Under the pieces are notes generated by a model that saw nothing but the letters and a program-made list of their open reading frames with translations, searched no databases and was not told the origin of the DNA. Of a DNA stretch of 6,558 bases, positions 5,835-6,558 are shown one piece after another; positions within the stretch are counted from its first letter, which is position 1; the number at the start of each line of letters is the position of its first letter. The translations under genes and the position numbers were made by a program. Origin of the DNA: an uncultured Collinsella sp. (GTDB lineage Bacteria; Actinomycetota; Coriobacteriia; Coriobacteriales; Coriobacteriaceae); assembly GCA_900550785.1 (NCBI GenBank), contig URTL01000109.1, positions 1-6,558 of the forward strand. Direction: 5' to 3'.

Positions 5835-5919
5835 TCTGTGCTCCAATCTGCCGGATTGTCCCAGCTAAAACTTTAAAACCTCGTGCGGACAGAAAACCGT
5901 GTCTCGTTTGTGGGGTCAT

Positions 5920-5925
5920 AGTATA
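5920..5925 (-). promoter_or_regulatory. Probable -10 box of the phosphoesterase operon
   Basis: Read on the minus strand, TATACT (5 of 6 to consensus) is preceded by TGCC, close to an extended -10. No strong -35 box accompanies it: TTGGGC lies about 19 bp upstream. The weak -35 and the repeats directly upstream suggest that an activator or repressor governs this promoter. It would start transcription near 5913. Confidence 0.4.
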
Positions 5926-5937
5926 GGCACTGTTAGA

Positions 5938-6025
5938 ACTAATAGCCCAAATCCGTTGCCAACTAGCCACTATTAGCAACTATTAGGCCTTTTGGACAGC
6001 CAAACTGACTAATAGCCGCTATTTG
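5938..6025. repeat. Phased CTAATAG/CTATTAG sites
   Basis: CTAATAG occurs at 5939-5945 and 6009-6015, within a shared 10-mer ACTAATAGCC. Its reverse complement CTATTAG occurs at 5970-5976 and 5980-5986, and a near match CTATTTG at 6019-6025. The start-to-start steps are 31, 10, 29 and 10 bp, close to whole helical turns. The cluster sits just upstream of the promoter at 5920-5925 and is AT-rich against its surroundings. Likely roles are regulator sites for the phosphoesterase operon or iteron-like repeats of an origin. Confidence 0.45.
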
Positions 6026-6076
6026 TTGGGCTGTTTTGCAACCGCGAACGCTGCCGTGGATTCTTGATACGGCGCA

Positions 6077-6106
6077 TCGACAACAGCAATGTCAAGCGGG
6101 TAGAAT
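6077..6106 (+). promoter_or_regulatory. Sigma-70-type promoter before the small RNA
   Basis: TCGACA (5 of 6 to TTGACA) at 6077-6082 and TAGAAT (5 of 6 to TATAAT) at 6101-6106, separated by 18 bp. Transcription would start at about 6112-6114, exactly where the first hairpin of the candidate small RNA begins. Confidence 0.5.
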
Positions 6107-6112
6107 GGTGCC

Positions 6113-6199
6113 GACGGCAGCCCAAGTTGTAGAGAGCTGGGCAGAGCCGTTGCGTTAGAAAGTTAGGTCATCGTCTTAACGACGGTGGCCTTTCTTTTT
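6113..6199 (+). ncRNA. Candidate small RNA of about 87 nt
   Basis: The sequence has promoter, structure and terminator in order and no reading frame. Hairpin 1 pairs CGGC (6115-6118) with GCCG (6146-6149) and GCCCA (6120-6124) with TGGGC (6138-6142) around a 13-nt loop with a small internal loop. A linker (6150-6157) leads to hairpin 2, the terminator. Three G-T pairs in the helices are stable only in plus-strand RNA, which supports the direction. Such short two-hairpin RNAs on plasmids often act as antisense copy-number or regulatory RNAs. No target is visible, and no partner transcript on the minus strand has a good promoter. Confidence 0.5.
6158..6199 (+). terminator. Rho-independent terminator of the small RNA
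   Basis: AGGTCATCGTC (6165-6175) pairs with GACGGTGGCCT (6181-6191) over 11 bp, including two G-U pairs, around the loop TTAAC. Below a 2x2 internal loop, GAAAG (6158-6162) pairs with the T-rich tract, which reads TTTCTTTTT (6191-6199). Confidence 0.7.
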
Positions 6200-6254
6200 G
6201 GGCTTCGTACCCTGCTAATATGAGAAAGCCATTGTCAATAGGCATGTTTGTTCG

Positions 6255-6279
6255 AGCCCGGTTTAAAACCGGGCTTTTT
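6255..6279 (+). terminator. Rho-independent terminator
   Basis: AGCCCGGTTT (6255-6264) is reverse-complementary to AAACCGGGCT (6266-6275); in practice this gives a 7-bp GC-rich stem with a 7-nt A/T loop, followed by TTTTT (6275-6279) and CGTTT. It is a second terminator 56 bp after that of the small RNA. It may back up the first, or insulate the structured region that follows. The stretch between the two (6200-6254) holds no gene I can support. Confidence 0.75.
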
Positions 6280-6283
6280 CGTT

Positions 6284-6535
6284 TCCCGTCGGGAGGGCCC
6301 GCGCACGCTGCACGTTTAGTCGACGCTTGCCTGGCAAGCTAATATCCGCGGGCTCTTGTGGGCGCGCTGCCGGCGGTCAGCCCGGTATGTCCGCGCACCC
6401 CACCGCATTTCGATTCTCCGTCCGGCGCGCTCGTCCGAAACCAGTCTTGTTCACGGGCGCGGCCCTTGGGCTGCCCAAAAAGGGCTCGTGAACGCGCGCC
6501 GGCGATGCGTCGAGGCGCGGGCCCTCCCGGCGGGA
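6284..6535 (+). ncRNA. Candidate large structured RNA (or structured origin)
   Basis: About 250 nt closed by a 21-bp stem: 6284-6304 pairs with 6515-6535, the only non-Watson-Crick pair being T6289-G6530, a G-U wobble in plus-strand RNA; T6283-G6536 adds another. Inside, 6320-6326 (TCGACGC) pairs with 6507-6513; 6325-6339 can form a small hairpin competing with that helix; 6358-6366 pairs with 6392-6403 around a bulge; 6422-6430 pairs with 6494-6502. Stacked on the last, 6449-6456 pairs with 6486-6493, capped by 6462-6470 with 6474-6485. Stops and lack of a ribosome site argue against a protein; a 62-codon frame here has no family resemblance. No promoter is evident just upstream. Alternatives are a single-strand or conjugative origin that works as folded DNA, or a retron-type RNA, although no reverse transcriptase is present. 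Confidence 0.4.
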
Positions 6536-6558
6536 GTCGGTTGTAGCCGGACGCTAGA

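Noticed and set aside
5764..5979. 71-codon minus-strand frame upstream of the phosphoesterases
   Set aside because: TTG start and no ribosome site. It spans the phased repeats and the presumed -10 box, and its internal ATG at 5919 lies upstream of the expected transcript start.
6284..6535. Retron system
   Set aside because: The end-to-end stem and hairpin layout are suggestive, but there is no reverse transcriptase or effector gene in the window, so I do not make the call.
6358..6546. 62-codon plus-strand frame in the structured region
   Set aside because: No ribosome site and low-complexity Arg/Pro/Ala composition; its bases are explained by the long stem and nested helices.

Overview
The window looks like accessory DNA, probably a small plasmid or plasmid-like element from a gut actinobacterium. 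Class Coriobacteriia (Collinsella or a relative) is my best guess. It rests on the style of the toxin-antitoxin pair, the DUF5067-type lipoprotein, the GC-rich codon use and the close-packed overlapping genes. The evidence is indirect, and I cannot tell whether the window is a complete circle or a fragment. No replication initiator, relaxase, tRNA, rRNA, CRISPR array or transposase is visible.

Layout, left to right. Positions 1-631 are mostly non-coding: a strong rho-independent terminator (88-119), two copies of a short dyad (66-82, 156-172), one possible 30-residue ORF on the minus strand (270-362), and a perfect 15-bp inverted repeat around an 8-bp spacer (541-578). Next comes a minus-strand toxin-antitoxin operon (632-1179, toxin gene first) with a perfect palindromic operator (1198-1233). 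Facing away from it is a serine recombinase (1396-1980), preceded by short repeats that could be its recombination site. A plus-strand cluster follows: a ribbon-helix-helix/coiled-coil protein of KfrA-like architecture (2169-2861), a two-span membrane protein (2864-3073) and a DUF5067-like lipoprotein (3108-3617). This cluster converges with a minus-strand operon on an unusual 18-bp inverted repeat built from four TTCTAGA units at exact 11-bp steps.

The minus-strand operon (5745 down to 3648) encodes three calcineurin-like metallophosphoesterases in overlapping frames (ATGA and TGATG junctions). The first belongs to one subfamily, and the second and third are clear paralogues of each other. 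All three retain the metal-binding motifs. Upstream lie a roughly 170-nt leader with a hairpin, a probable promoter, and a cluster of CTATTAG-type sites spaced close to multiples of 10 bp.

The last 500 bases hold no convincing gene but much RNA-like structure. There is a promoter-hairpin-terminator unit that looks like an approximately 87-nt small RNA (6113-6199), a second terminator (6255-6279), and a region of about 250 nt closed by a 21-bp stem with a G-U pair and further nested helices (6284-6535).

The toxin-antitoxin pair, recombinase and KfrA-like protein fit plasmid maintenance: killing of plasmid-free cells, multimer resolution, and partition or copy control. The phosphoesterase operon looks like cargo whose substrate I cannot infer. 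The most novel-looking items are the three-phosphoesterase operon and the two RNA candidates at the right end.
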